Source of the DNA: Aquisphaera insulae
GTDB taxonomy: Bacteria; Planctomycetota; Planctomycetia; Isosphaerales; Isosphaeraceae
Length of the DNA stretch: 64,000 nucleotides
Direction: 5' to 3'
Assembly (NCBI RefSeq): GCF_011064615.1
Contig: NZ_JAALJH010000043.1
Coordinates: 16,166 to 80,165, forward strand
The position numbers and the translations under genes were made by a program. The notes beneath the pieces were generated by a model. That model made no database searches, had not been told where the DNA came from, and was given only the letters and a program-made list of their open reading frames with translations. Positions 8,776-18,073 of the stretch are shown here, piece by piece. How positions within the stretch are numbered: position 1 is the first letter of the stretch; each line of letters starts with the position of its first letter.

Positions 8776-10209
8776 TCAGGAGGTGCCGGCGGGGCCCGGA
8801 CTGCCGCCGGCCCCGACAGACACGCTGGGCTCCGGCGATTCCAGGAATTCGGCCGGGGCCGTCAGCAGGACTCGCTCGCCCGGCGAGAGGCCGCCGGTGA
8901 CCTCGAGCATCCCCGTGGTGGAACGGCGGGTGGTGATCGAGCGCCGCTCGGGCCCGTCCGGACCGATGACGAAGCAGAATTGCTCTCGCCCCCGCATGCC
9001 CATCGCCTCGACCGGGATCGCCAGGCAGTCCCTGATCGTCCCGGTATCGATCTCGACGGTGGCCGACATCAGGGGGAGCATTTTCGGCGGGGTCCGATCC
9101 AGGCGGACCCGGACGACGAAGTGGCGGATCCTCTCGTCGTCTTCCTTCCAGTTGACGTCCGAGAGCAGGGCGATCGAGACCACCTTCCCGGGCAGCACCT
9201 GCTCGCCGAGGGAGGCCACGCGGACCTCGGCCGGCATGCCGACCTTGACCTGCGGGCCCATCGACTCGTTGAGCGAGACCTCGACCTCCATCTGCGTCAG
9301 GTCCGGCAGCTTGAAGAGCTCCTGCCCCTCATAGACCATCGAGCCTTCCTGCAAGGGCGTGCGGCGGAAGTAGCCGCGCCGCGAGTGGATGGCGATGCCG
9401 TCCTGGGGCGCGCGGATGACGCAGCGGTCGATCTGCTTGCGGACGTGGGCCAGCCGCTCTTCCTGGACCTTGAGGCGGGCCGCCGCCGCCCTCAGGGTGC
9501 CGTCCGCGATGCCGACGTTGCCCCGGAGCGAGACCGTCTCCTTCTCCACCTGGAAGTCTCGGAAGAGCCGGAATTCCCGCTCCGTCCGATCGAGCTCGTG
9601 CTCCGCCTTGGCCAGCGTCTGCTGCTCGGTCGCGAGCTGGGCTCGCGAGGCATATCCCTTGGCGAACATCCGCTCGGTCCAGGCGAGATGTTCCCGGTAT
9701 TTCTGCACGTCCGACCGTCCGAGCGCGATCCTCCCCTCGTAGTCGTTCGACTGCTGGGCCACCAGCCCCTCGGTGTATTCGCGGACGGCCAGCTCGGCCG
9801 TCTCCTTGCCGAGCCTGGCCCGAGACCACTCGGAACGGGCCTGGTTGAGGAGGATCTCCTCCTCCCGCGCCAGGTCGTCGAGCTCGGACGTGTTCAAACG
9901 GCAGAGGACATCCCCCTTCTTCACGGGCTGACCGTTCTCCACCAGGCTGATGACCGTGAGGCCCTCCTTCTCCGTGATGTCCTCGACCTCGCAGACGACC
10001 ATCGTCTCCTTCATCGGCTGAAGGTCGCCTCCCGCCATCACGGTGAAGCGAAGGTCGGTCCGCTCCACGGTCGCCCACGGGCCGGTCACCTCGACCCGTC
10101 GCGATCCGAGCGACCCCGTCACCACGGCGTAGCACGCCGCCGCGCCGAGTACGGGGACGAGCAAAATGGCCGCCTGCTTACAGGGAGTCGAGAGCATGGA
10201 ACGACCCAT
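8776..10209 (-). CDS. HlyD-family membrane-fusion/adaptor protein
   Basis: 477 residues. An N-terminal membrane segment (about 9-32) precedes a split lipoyl domain (VCEVEDITEKEGLTVISLVENGQPVKKGDVLCRL). A long charged alpha-helical hairpin (about 110-270) comes next, then the second lipoyl half (RCVIRAPQDGIAI) and a beta-barrel and membrane-proximal region. This is the periplasmic adaptor layout of tripartite efflux or ABC export systems. No ABC or RND partner gene is adjacent, so it is an orphan. The start could also be the ATG four codons later. Confidence 0.8.
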   Translation of the reverse strand: MGRSMLSTPCKQAAILLVPVLGAAACYAVVTGSLGSRRVEVTGPWATVERTDLRFTVMAGGDLQPMKETMVVCEVEDITEKEGLTVISLVENGQPVKKGDVLCRLNTSELDDLAREEEILLNQARSEWSRARLGKETAELAVREYTEGLVAQQSNDYEGRIALGRSDVQKYREHLAWTERMFAKGYASRAQLATEQQTLAKAEHELDRTEREFRLFRDFQVEKETVSLRGNVGIADGTLRAAAARLKVQEERLAHVRKQIDRCVIRAPQDGIAIHSRRGYFRRTPLQEGSMVYEGQELFKLPDLTQMEVEVSLNESMGPQVKVGMPAEVRVASLGEQVLPGKVVSIALLSDVNWKEDDERIRHFVVRVRLDRTPPKMLPLMSATVEIDTGTIRDCLAIPVEAMGMRGREQFCFVIGPDGPERRSITTRRSTTGMLEVTGGLSPGERVLLTAPAEFLESPEPSVSVGAGGSPGPAGTS

Positions 10210-10349
10210 CTACCACAGGCAACTCGAACCCGATCGCCCGCCACCGTCCTCGTACGCCATCCTCTGACAAGTGTAATAAACTTGGGGGATGGCGGCAAGG
10301 GCATGCGAGGCAATTTCGGGAGAAAGGCCGGGCCGATTTGCCGTCGGCG

Positions 10350-13313
10350 TCAGGGTTGCTGTTTGAGGTCGATGGCGACGCGGGCGCGGAGACCCTGGTC
10401 CTCGAAGGTCAGGCCGAAGCGGAGGGACTTCAGGTCCCTGGACGCGGTCGCGAGTCCGCTGGCCTGCTCGGTTCGCGGGGCGGCGGGGCAGCCGAAGGCG
10501 GTTGATTCCATGGTCTTCCAGGTGTCGTTCCAGACGTACCGTCCGCCGCCGGGGCAGGTGAGGCGAGTGCCCCAGAGTGTCTCGTGGAGGAGCAGCGGGT
10601 CTCGATCCGGGAAGAGCCGGTGATACTCGTTGAGGATCGGCAGGTTGGCCCACGACTGGAGACGGAGTCTTTCCAGTATGGTCGGTGAGCCCAGAGTCGA
10701 GAGGATCGGGATCACCGCCGGATCGAGCTTCAGCGCGAGGCTCTCGCCGAGCCAGGCCGGCTCTGGGCCTGTCGGGCTTGGTTTCGGTTCGTTCCCGGCC
10801 GATTTCGCGTCGAGCCGGTCCAGGAATCGAAGCACGACTTTTTCGACGGGGGAGATGACGAGGGCGCGGGGAGTCGCGGCGTAGTAAAGTGTCATGCCGG
10901 ACGCAGGGCCGCCGCCGGCTCCGTCCTTCATACCGACGTGGACATAGTCTCGCTGGCCGTGCTTCCGGACCTCGAAGTTGAGCATCCCCGGGGCCGACTG
11001 ATCGAGATAAGCCCGAGCGGCGGCCAGGAAGAGGGCAAGCTTCGTCCCGTCCGTCGATGCGATCTGGAGTCCGGCGGGAATCTTCTCCGGATGTTCGATC
11101 GCGCGTTCGAGAGAAGGGGGCGTGCCAAGGCTTTCCCGCCAGGTCGGATCGTCATCGAGAAAGAGAGAGACCGACGCCCCGATCCATCCGAGCGCGATCT
11201 GCGGCGGCATCTGCGTCAAACGCGTGACGTCGTTGCCCATATTCTGAGCGATCGCCGCTTTGATGTCGATCGCGAGGATGCCGTGGAGGAGCGAACTGGG
11301 ATGCGGGTCGCCGTCGCCCGGACCGATCTTCGAGGCGCCAACCAGGTCGATGAACTCCCTGTATTCGCTGGATGCGATCAGGGGCATCACGCTCAGATCC
11401 ATGGCGATCGAGCGGTCGGGCCGGCCGCCAAGGCGGATTGCAATCGGATCGAAGTACTGTCGCAAATTCCGTTGGTAGCCGTCGCGCCAGAGCTTGTATC
11501 CGGCGGCCTCCTCCGCCGTCGCCTCCTCGAGCGGCAGGTCGGCGATCGGCGTGGGGTTGGCGAGTGTGCCGTAGACCTGCGAGAGCACGCCCCCCCGCGT
11601 CAGGCTCAGGCCGCCGAGGTCGATCGCGTGGGAAGCACGATTCGCCTGGAGGGGGAGTCCCTTCGCCGTATCGCCGGCGATCTCGGCCATGTGGTTGGCC
11701 TGGAGGGACACCAGCCGTCCCGCGGCGCGGAGGCGGCGAGAGGAGCCGATCCGCCATTTCGGCCCACACCAGCGCCGGATGGCGGCGTCGGTGAGGACGA
11801 TGAGCCCGTTCTCATCCTCGCCGCCCCTCGGATAGCGATCGCGGAAGAAGGTGTATTCGGGGGCGTCTGCAAGCCTCGGCAGTTTGCCTGCGATCGTCTT
11901 GCCCACCTGCTGTACCTGCCACCGCGAGTTGGTGAGCAGGACCAGGTCGTCCCACGAAGCAAGGAACGCGGAGAGGCTCCGATCGCTCGACCGGGCGACG
12001 CGGACCTTCCCCCCCTCGCACACCTCCTCGACGATGTGAACCGCCGGATCGACATGGCGTCCGGCCGCCTCGATCCGGCCTTTGAGGAAGTCCACCAGGG
12101 CCGAGGGGTCGGTGACCTCGAAGATCAGGGCGAGGTCCGTACCCGTGGCGAGGTACGGATCCGAGCCCGAGATGGCCAGGCTCCGGATCGCCCGGTCGCC
12201 CGCGACCTTTTTCTGGAACAGGAGAATCTCGTCCACGGTGACGCCGAGCTGACGCTCGTATCGCTGCTGGACCGGCAGGGCCTCGTCTGCCCTGCCCGCC
12301 GTCCCCAGCAGCGGGAAGGCCCGGTCGCGGAGCAGCCTGAGCAGGTTGTCCGCGGCGTCCAGGTTCGCGATGAAGAGCGCATGCTGGTCCGCGGGGATCG
12401 CCCGTGCCAGTGGATCGAGGCTGGGCGTGCGGCCCTGGAGCCGGTGTTTCCAGTCGATCTCGGCGACGGTGATGCCGGTGAGCGAATCGATCTTCACCGG
12501 ACCGGTCGCCGTGGGTCGGGGAACTCTTCCGGCCTGAGGAGCTTCATCCGGATCATCCCCGTTGCCGGTCAAGGGGAGAGGGCGATCGAGCTGGAGGTTC
12601 TCATCGATGGCCCTGCCGCCGCCGAACAGGCTGAAAGTGTCCTCCATGGATCGGGCACGAAAGCGCAGGTCCGAGGTATTCGGTATTCGCCGCACCCTCG
12701 CCGCGTCCGAATGCGGCTCGCCCAGGACGTCGCGGGCGGCGGCGATCTGGCGAAGGAACCAGGGTGCACCGGGTCCTCCCTGGTACAGGAGACATTCGAA
12801 ATAGGACCGCTTGGAGATTCCGAAAGCCCGCTTCGACTCGTCGGTCGTCTTACGGATGGGCAGCACGAAGGAGGCTGAGGTCATCCCCTTTTCGCCGGGG
12901 AAGACGATCCGACCGCGGATTTCTCGCCGGTCCGGTGACGCCGGCACGCGGGCGGCCACGACGTCATCCCCGTAAAGATGACCCAGGGGTGAGAGCGGCC
13001 ACGTCCCGCCAGGTTCCGGGATCGTCCGCCCCTGCGGCCATGAGACGCCGACGTAGGCCTCGCCGGGTCCGTCCAGCACGACGTAGGGCATCTCCTCCGG
13101 CTGGCACCTGTAGCCCAGGTTGACGGAGGCCGGGGTCGTCGGACGTTTCGATTCCGCCGGAATCAGTCCGCCTGGTTCCAGCTTCAATGCGCTCACCGAG
13201 GAAATGACGATGGTGTCCTCGTCGCGGGCTCCGGCCGACGAAACGATTCCTGGCCAGCCGGCGAGGAAGACCAGCGCGACGGTCTGCACGCGAAGGCTCG
13301 TTGTCGCTCCCAT
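10350..13313 (-). CDS. Large secreted planctomycete protein, function unknown
   Basis: 987 residues from the ATG at 13313. A signal peptide (VQTVALVFLAGWPGIVSSAGA) is followed by a long soluble region without membrane segments or motifs I can assign. Several parts (ADQHALFIANLDAADNL, LALIFEVTDPSALVDFL, LVLLTNSRWQVQQV) resemble the alpha/beta modules of DUF3352-type proteins, but I cannot name the family with confidence. It is divergent from the DUF1549 cytochrome gene, with 233 bp between the starts. Length and composition suggest a cell-surface or periplasmic protein. Codon usage looks native. Confidence 0.6.
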   Translation of the reverse strand: MGATTSLRVQTVALVFLAGWPGIVSSAGARDEDTIVISSVSALKLEPGGLIPAESKRPTTPASVNLGYRCQPEEMPYVVLDGPGEAYVGVSWPQGRTIPEPGGTWPLSPLGHLYGDDVVAARVPASPDRREIRGRIVFPGEKGMTSASFVLPIRKTTDESKRAFGISKRSYFECLLYQGGPGAPWFLRQIAAARDVLGEPHSDAARVRRIPNTSDLRFRARSMEDTFSLFGGGRAIDENLQLDRPLPLTGNGDDPDEAPQAGRVPRPTATGPVKIDSLTGITVAEIDWKHRLQGRTPSLDPLARAIPADQHALFIANLDAADNLLRLLRDRAFPLLGTAGRADEALPVQQRYERQLGVTVDEILLFQKKVAGDRAIRSLAISGSDPYLATGTDLALIFEVTDPSALVDFLKGRIEAAGRHVDPAVHIVEEVCEGGKVRVARSSDRSLSAFLASWDDLVLLTNSRWQVQQVGKTIAGKLPRLADAPEYTFFRDRYPRGGEDENGLIVLTDAAIRRWCGPKWRIGSSRRLRAAGRLVSLQANHMAEIAGDTAKGLPLQANRASHAIDLGGLSLTRGGVLSQVYGTLANPTPIADLPLEEATAEEAAGYKLWRDGYQRNLRQYFDPIAIRLGGRPDRSIAMDLSVMPLIASSEYREFIDLVGASKIGPGDGDPHPSSLLHGILAIDIKAAIAQNMGNDVTRLTQMPPQIALGWIGASVSLFLDDDPTWRESLGTPPSLERAIEHPEKIPAGLQIASTDGTKLALFLAAARAYLDQSAPGMLNFEVRKHGQRDYVHVGMKDGAGGGPASGMTLYYAATPRALVISPVEKVVLRFLDRLDAKSAGNEPKPSPTGPEPAWLGESLALKLDPAVIPILSTLGSPTILERLRLQSWANLPILNEYHRLFPDRDPLLLHETLWGTRLTCPGGGRYVWNDTWKTMESTAFGCPAAPRTEQASGLATASRDLKSLRFGLTFEDQGLRARVAIDLKQQP

Positions 13314-13546
13314 GCTGTGACACTCCGGACGATCCTGATACGAATGCCCCTGAGGCCTCAAGTTATCTCATGCTCGGAGGCCGCGGAAGTGAGACGGGAA
13401 GACCGAGACTTTTTCTCCAGCAGGAAGGGCTTCCCAGGCGCGAGATTGGGGGGCGAAGGCTACAATTGACGGCGGTCATCCAGCGTGCTCCGGGTTCGAC
13501 GGAACACGTCCCGCCCGATGCGATTTCATCCTGACGAGACTGCCTG

Positions 13547-16500
13547 ATGCCGACTCGTTCTGCTTTCTCGTTGTTGCTCTTCCTCGTTTTCGTTCAAAGC
13601 ACGCGGGGAGATTCCTCCGTCGGTTATCAGCGAGACGTCCAGCCGATCCTGGCGGAGCATTGCACGGCGTGCCACGGCGTGGATGAGGCCGAGCGCAAGG
13701 GGCGATTGCGCCTGGACCGGCGAGAGGAAGCCCTGAAAGGGGGCGATTCGGGTGTTGCGGCGATTGTGCCCGGCAAGCCGGACGAGAGCGAGATCATCCG
13801 TCGCATTACTTCGGACGATTCGACCGAGCGCATGCCGCCGAAGCGTCACAATCCTCTGACATCAAAACAAGTTGACATACTGAAGAAATGGATCCGAGAC
13901 GGGGCCGAGTATCAATCGCACTGGGCGTTCATCGCGCCCCGGAAGGGCACGATCCCGAAGACAGATCGGGCCAATCCGATCGACGCGTTCGTGGTCTCTC
14001 GTCTGAAGGAGCGGAACCTGGCCCTTTCTGCGGTCGCGGCCCCGGCGGCCCTATTTCGACGATTGTCGCTCGATCTCATCGGCCTGCCGCCCTCTCCGGC
14101 GGACCTGGCACGCTTCCAGCAGGATGGATTCGCGGCCACGGTGGAAAGGCTGCTGAAGAGCGAACGGTTCGGGGAGAAGTGGGCGCGGCATTGGCTTGAC
14201 GCCGCACGCTATTCCGACACCAACGGCTACGAGAAGGACATGCCGCGCGAACAGTGGATGTGGCGGGACTGGGTGATCGACGCGCTGAATCGCGACATGC
14301 CTTACGACCGGTTCCTGATCGAACAACTGGCGGGAGACCTCCTGCCCGGCGCGACCCAGCAACAGATCGTCGCCACGGGATTCTTGCGCAATAGCATGAT
14401 CAATGAGGAAGGGGCCATCGTCCCCGAGCAGTTCCGCATGGTCGAGATGTTCGATCGCGTCGATTGTCTCGGGAAATCCGTGATGGGACTGACGACCCAA
14501 TGCGCCCAGTGCCATTCTCACAAATTCGACCCGCTGACCCAGGACGAATACTACGGGCTGTTCGCGTTCCTGAACGACTCCTACGAGGCTCAATCGTGGG
14601 TCTATACCCCCGAGCAGCAGCGGCAGATTTCACAGATCCAGGGCCGCATCCGCGACGCCGAACGGCGATTGCGCGAGCAGCGGCCGCAGTTGGAACGAGA
14701 GATCTCGGCCTGGGAGCAGGAACTCCTGAAGGGCCAGCCTGCCTGGGAGCCGCTGATCGCCAGCGAAATGGGAAGTATCAGCGGATTGAATCATCCAACT
14801 CAGGAGGCCGACAAATCCATCCTGATGAAGGGCCATCCCAGCGATGAAGTCTTCTTCGTCGCGACGCCGACGTTGAGCGGTGTGACGGGGCTTCGCTTGG
14901 AAGCGCTGAACCATCGCGATCTACCGCATGCCGGTCCCGGCCGCAGCCGCCTTGGCACGTGGGGGATCAATGAGTTGGAGGCGTATGTCAAAACTCCGGC
15001 CGGCAAGAACTGGGAAAAAATCAAGCTCAAGAACGCGACGGCAGACTTCTCCGAGGCCGAGCAGAAAAGTGCGGACGGCAAGAAGATCAGCGGACCTGTC
15101 GCCCATCTGATCGATGGGAAGGACAACACGATCTGGACGGCGGACCGTGGCGTCGGCCTTCGCAATCAGCCGGCGGCGGCCGTCGTGCAGTTCGATCATA
15201 CCTTGAATCTGCCGCCCGGAACTCAACTGAAAATCGCCCTGCGGATGACGGACATGCTCGGGTGTTGCCGCCTGAGCCTCACCCGACAGCCCGCTCCCTC
15301 GGCCCCGCCGGTCGATCATGCCGCGATCCTGGCGATGCAGACCCCTGCACAGGCGCGGACTTCCGACCAGAAAGCTGCGATCTTTGCCGCCTGGCGGATG
15401 GTCGCTGCCGGGGCCGGGCCGATAAACGACGAGATCGCTGCCTCCTGGAAGGACTTTCCCCAGGCGGCGACGTCCATCCTGCACCTGGCGGAACGGGAAC
15501 CCGCCAATCACCGCGAGACCCACCTGCTCGCACGCGGCAACTGGGACCAGCCGACCAGGGTCGTTCAGCCCCACACACCGGCCGCGTTTCCACCGTTCCC
15601 GCCGGACGCACCCCGCAACCGGCTCGGCCTCGCGCGCTGGCTGACCGATCCCAGGTCGCCCTTGACGGCACGCGTGGCCGTGAATCGCATCTGGCAGTCG
15701 ATCTTCGGCGTGGGCCTGGTGGAAACCGCGGAGGATTTCGGCACCCGGGCGCCGGTGCCGGAGTATCGCGAGCTGCTGGACTGGCTGGCCGTCGATTTCA
15801 TGGAGCATGGCTGGAGCCAGAAGCATCTGATTCGCACGATCGTCAACAGCGACACGTATCAGCAATCGTCCAGAGCGTCCGCGGCACTCGTGGAAAGCGA
15901 CCCACGCAATCAATGGCTGGCACGGGGGCCGAGCTTCCGGGCTGACGCGGAGGTCGTGCGCGACATCGCGCTGAGCGTTTCGGGACTGATCACGCACAGG
16001 CTCGGCGGCCCGAGCATCATCCCTCCCGTCCCGCAGAACGTGCTGGATTACAATTTCACCTACCCGGCCTACTGGAAGCCGGCCGAGGGCCCCGAGCGCT
16101 ATCGCCGAACGATCTATGGGTTTCGCAAGCGCTCGATGCCCGATCCGGCGATGTCGACCCTCGATGCTCCGAACGGCGATTTTGCCTGTGTGCGTCGCAT
16201 GCGGTCGAATACGCCGCTCGCCGCTCTCACGACGCTGAATGAGCCGATCTTCGTGGAGTCTGCCCGGGCCCTGGCATTGCGGATCCTGCGGGAAGGGGGA
16301 CGGGATGACGTGCGGCGGGCAGACTATGGGTTCTTCCTCTGCACGTCGCGACCGCCGACGAACGAGGAGCGGGATGTCGTCCTGGACCTGGTGCGATCGC
16401 AGCGAGGACGGCTGGCCGATGGCTGGTTGAACGTGCGCGAAGTTGCCACCGGCGACTCCACCCGCCTTCCGGAGTTGCCGACGGGAACGACTCCTCAGGA

Positions 16501-16567
16501 CGCGGCCGCCTGGACCGTGGCGGCGAGAGTGCTCCTGAACCTCGACGAAACGATCTCCAAGAGATGA
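13547..16567 (+). CDS. DUF1549/DUF1553 planctomycete cytochrome C protein (PSCyt1 type)
   Basis: 1006 residues. After a signal peptide comes a PSCyt1 cytochrome domain with heme motif CTACHG (about residues 39-44), then DUF1549 (WARHWLDAARYSDTNGYEKD) with a second CxxCH (CAQCHSHKFDP). A concanavalin-like insert and C-terminal DUF1553 (NRIWQSIFGVGLV, then the WLAVDFMEHGWS segment) follow. These proteins are diagnostic of Planctomycetes. They sit outside the cytoplasm and are thought to act in oxidative carbohydrate metabolism, without proven activity. The 3' end overlaps the DUF1501 gene by 4 bp, the usual pairing. Confidence 0.93.
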   Translation: MPTRSAFSLLLFLVFVQSTRGDSSVGYQRDVQPILAEHCTACHGVDEAERKGRLRLDRREEALKGGDSGVAAIVPGKPDESEIIRRITSDDSTERMPPKRHNPLTSKQVDILKKWIRDGAEYQSHWAFIAPRKGTIPKTDRANPIDAFVVSRLKERNLALSAVAAPAALFRRLSLDLIGLPPSPADLARFQQDGFAATVERLLKSERFGEKWARHWLDAARYSDTNGYEKDMPREQWMWRDWVIDALNRDMPYDRFLIEQLAGDLLPGATQQQIVATGFLRNSMINEEGAIVPEQFRMVEMFDRVDCLGKSVMGLTTQCAQCHSHKFDPLTQDEYYGLFAFLNDSYEAQSWVYTPEQQRQISQIQGRIRDAERRLREQRPQLEREISAWEQELLKGQPAWEPLIASEMGSISGLNHPTQEADKSILMKGHPSDEVFFVATPTLSGVTGLRLEALNHRDLPHAGPGRSRLGTWGINELEAYVKTPAGKNWEKIKLKNATADFSEAEQKSADGKKISGPVAHLIDGKDNTIWTADRGVGLRNQPAAAVVQFDHTLNLPPGTQLKIALRMTDMLGCCRLSLTRQPAPSAPPVDHAAILAMQTPAQARTSDQKAAIFAAWRMVAAGAGPINDEIAASWKDFPQAATSILHLAEREPANHRETHLLARGNWDQPTRVVQPHTPAAFPPFPPDAPRNRLGLARWLTDPRSPLTARVAVNRIWQSIFGVGLVETAEDFGTRAPVPEYRELLDWLAVDFMEHGWSQKHLIRTIVNSDTYQQSSRASAALVESDPRNQWLARGPSFRADAEVVRDIALSVSGLITHRLGGPSIIPPVPQNVLDYNFTYPAYWKPAEGPERYRRTIYGFRKRSMPDPAMSTLDAPNGDFACVRRMRSNTPLAALTTLNEPIFVESARALALRILREGGRDDVRRADYGFFLCTSRPPTNEERDVVLDLVRSQRGRLADGWLNVREVATGDSTRLPELPTGTTPQDAAAWTVAARVLLNLDETISKR

Positions 16568-18015
16568 ACAGGAATTCGAGCATGAACCTGGAACAGGAGC
16601 TGCAGCGGGCCCGGGCGCAATCCTTCTGCCGCCGTTGGTTCTTGCGGGACTGCGGCATTGGGCTTGCTGGGATCGCCGCGGGTTCGTTGATGGCCTCCGA
16701 AGTCGGCGCGACGACGCCCGCGGCCCAGAATCCGCTGATGCCCCGAAAACCGCATTTCGCGGCCAGGGCGAAGCGGGTGATCTACATCTTCCAGGCGGGG
16801 GCTCCCAGTCACCTGGAACTGTTCGACAACAAGCCTCAACTGTCCCGCCATGACGGCCAACTGCCCCCTGCCGGGCTGCTCAAGGATTATCGGGCTGCGT
16901 TCATCAATCCCAACTCCGCGCTCCTCGGCCCGAAATTCAAGTTCGCGCGCCACGGGCAATGCGGCATGGAGTTGAGCGAGGTGCTGCCGCACACGGCCAG
17001 GATCGCCGATGAGATTTGCCTGATCCGCACGATGCAGACCGAGGCGGTCAATCACGCCCCGGCTCAGATCATGATGAATACCGGATCCCAGCAGTTCGGC
17101 CGTCCCAGCCTCGGCTCGTGGACGATGTATGGACTGGGGAGCGAGTCGGACGAACTTCCCGGCTTCGTGGTCCTGACCAGCGCCAATGGAACCAGTGGCG
17201 GCGCCAGCAACTACGGTTGCGGATTCTTGCCCACCATGTACGGCGGCACGCCGTTTCGCAGCGCCGGTGAGCCTGTGCTCTATCTCTCGAATCCCGGCGG
17301 GATCGACAAGGAAGCGCAGCGCAGTTCGCTGGATACCCTGAACCGGCTCAATGACATGGCTCTCCAGTCGTCGGCCGATCCGGAGATCGCCGCCCGAATT
17401 CAAAGCTACGAGATGGCGTACAAACTCCAGACGAGCGCGCCGGAACTCATGGACCTCAGCAAGGAATCCCCCCAGACGCTCGAGAAATACGGCATCAAGT
17501 CGGTCAAGGAGGCCAACTTCGCCCGCAACTGCTTGCTCGCTCGGCGTCTCGTCGAACGAGGCGTCCGCTTTGTCCAGCTATTCCACGAAGCCTGGGATCA
17601 GCACAGCAACCTGACGGCCGGCCTCAAGCAGAACTGCATCAATACCGACCAGGCCAGCGCCGCGCTGGTGACGGATCTCAAGGAACGGGGACTCCTGGAG
17701 GACACGATCGTCATCTGGGGCGGCGAGTTCGGACGGACGCCCATGGTTCAGGGGGGGAACGACGGCCGGGACCACCACAACCGCTGCTTCAGCATCTGGC
17801 TGGCCGGCGGCGGATTGCGGGCCGGGTACACGCACGGTGAGACGGATGATCTTGGGTTCAACGTCGTCGCGGATCCCGTCCATGTTCACGACTTACATGC
17901 CACGTTGCTACACTTGCTGGGGTTCGACCACACACGACTCACGTATCGGTTCCAGGGACGCGACTACCGACTGACGGACGTTCATGGGCGGCTCGTCAAG
18001 GGAATACTGAGCTAA
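16564..18015 (+). CDS. DUF1501 domain protein with Tat-like signal
   Basis: 483 residues. The N-terminus CRRWFLRDCGIGLAGIAAGS is a twin-arginine-type signal. The body is the DUF1501 sulfatase/phosphatase-like fold: IFQAGAPSHLELFDNKP, RHGQCGMELSEVLPHTA, WGGEFGRTP and DHHNRCFSIWLAGGG are conserved blocks with metal-binding Asp/His. It overlaps its DUF1549 partner by 4 bp and is therefore translationally coupled. Such pairs occur in many copies in planctomycete genomes. A role with the partner in handling extracellular substrates is assumed from pairing and not demonstrated. Confidence 0.92.
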   Translation: MNRNSSMNLEQELQRARAQSFCRRWFLRDCGIGLAGIAAGSLMASEVGATTPAAQNPLMPRKPHFAARAKRVIYIFQAGAPSHLELFDNKPQLSRHDGQLPPAGLLKDYRAAFINPNSALLGPKFKFARHGQCGMELSEVLPHTARIADEICLIRTMQTEAVNHAPAQIMMNTGSQQFGRPSLGSWTMYGLGSESDELPGFVVLTSANGTSGGASNYGCGFLPTMYGGTPFRSAGEPVLYLSNPGGIDKEAQRSSLDTLNRLNDMALQSSADPEIAARIQSYEMAYKLQTSAPELMDLSKESPQTLEKYGIKSVKEANFARNCLLARRLVERGVRFVQLFHEAWDQHSNLTAGLKQNCINTDQASAALVTDLKERGLLEDTIVIWGGEFGRTPMVQGGNDGRDHHNRCFSIWLAGGGLRAGYTHGETDDLGFNVVADPVHVHDLHATLLHLLGFDHTRLTYRFQGRDYRLTDVHGRLVKGILS

Positions 18016-18073
18016 AGCCAGGAATGTCGGTGTCAGTTCCTCTTCCTCGAACACCCTCGAGCAGCGGGGCGGA

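Noticed and set aside
6627..8900. Long plus-strand open frame opposite the thermonuclease and FG-GAP genes
   Set aside because: The minus-strand proteins show clear domains and signal peptides. The plus frame has none.
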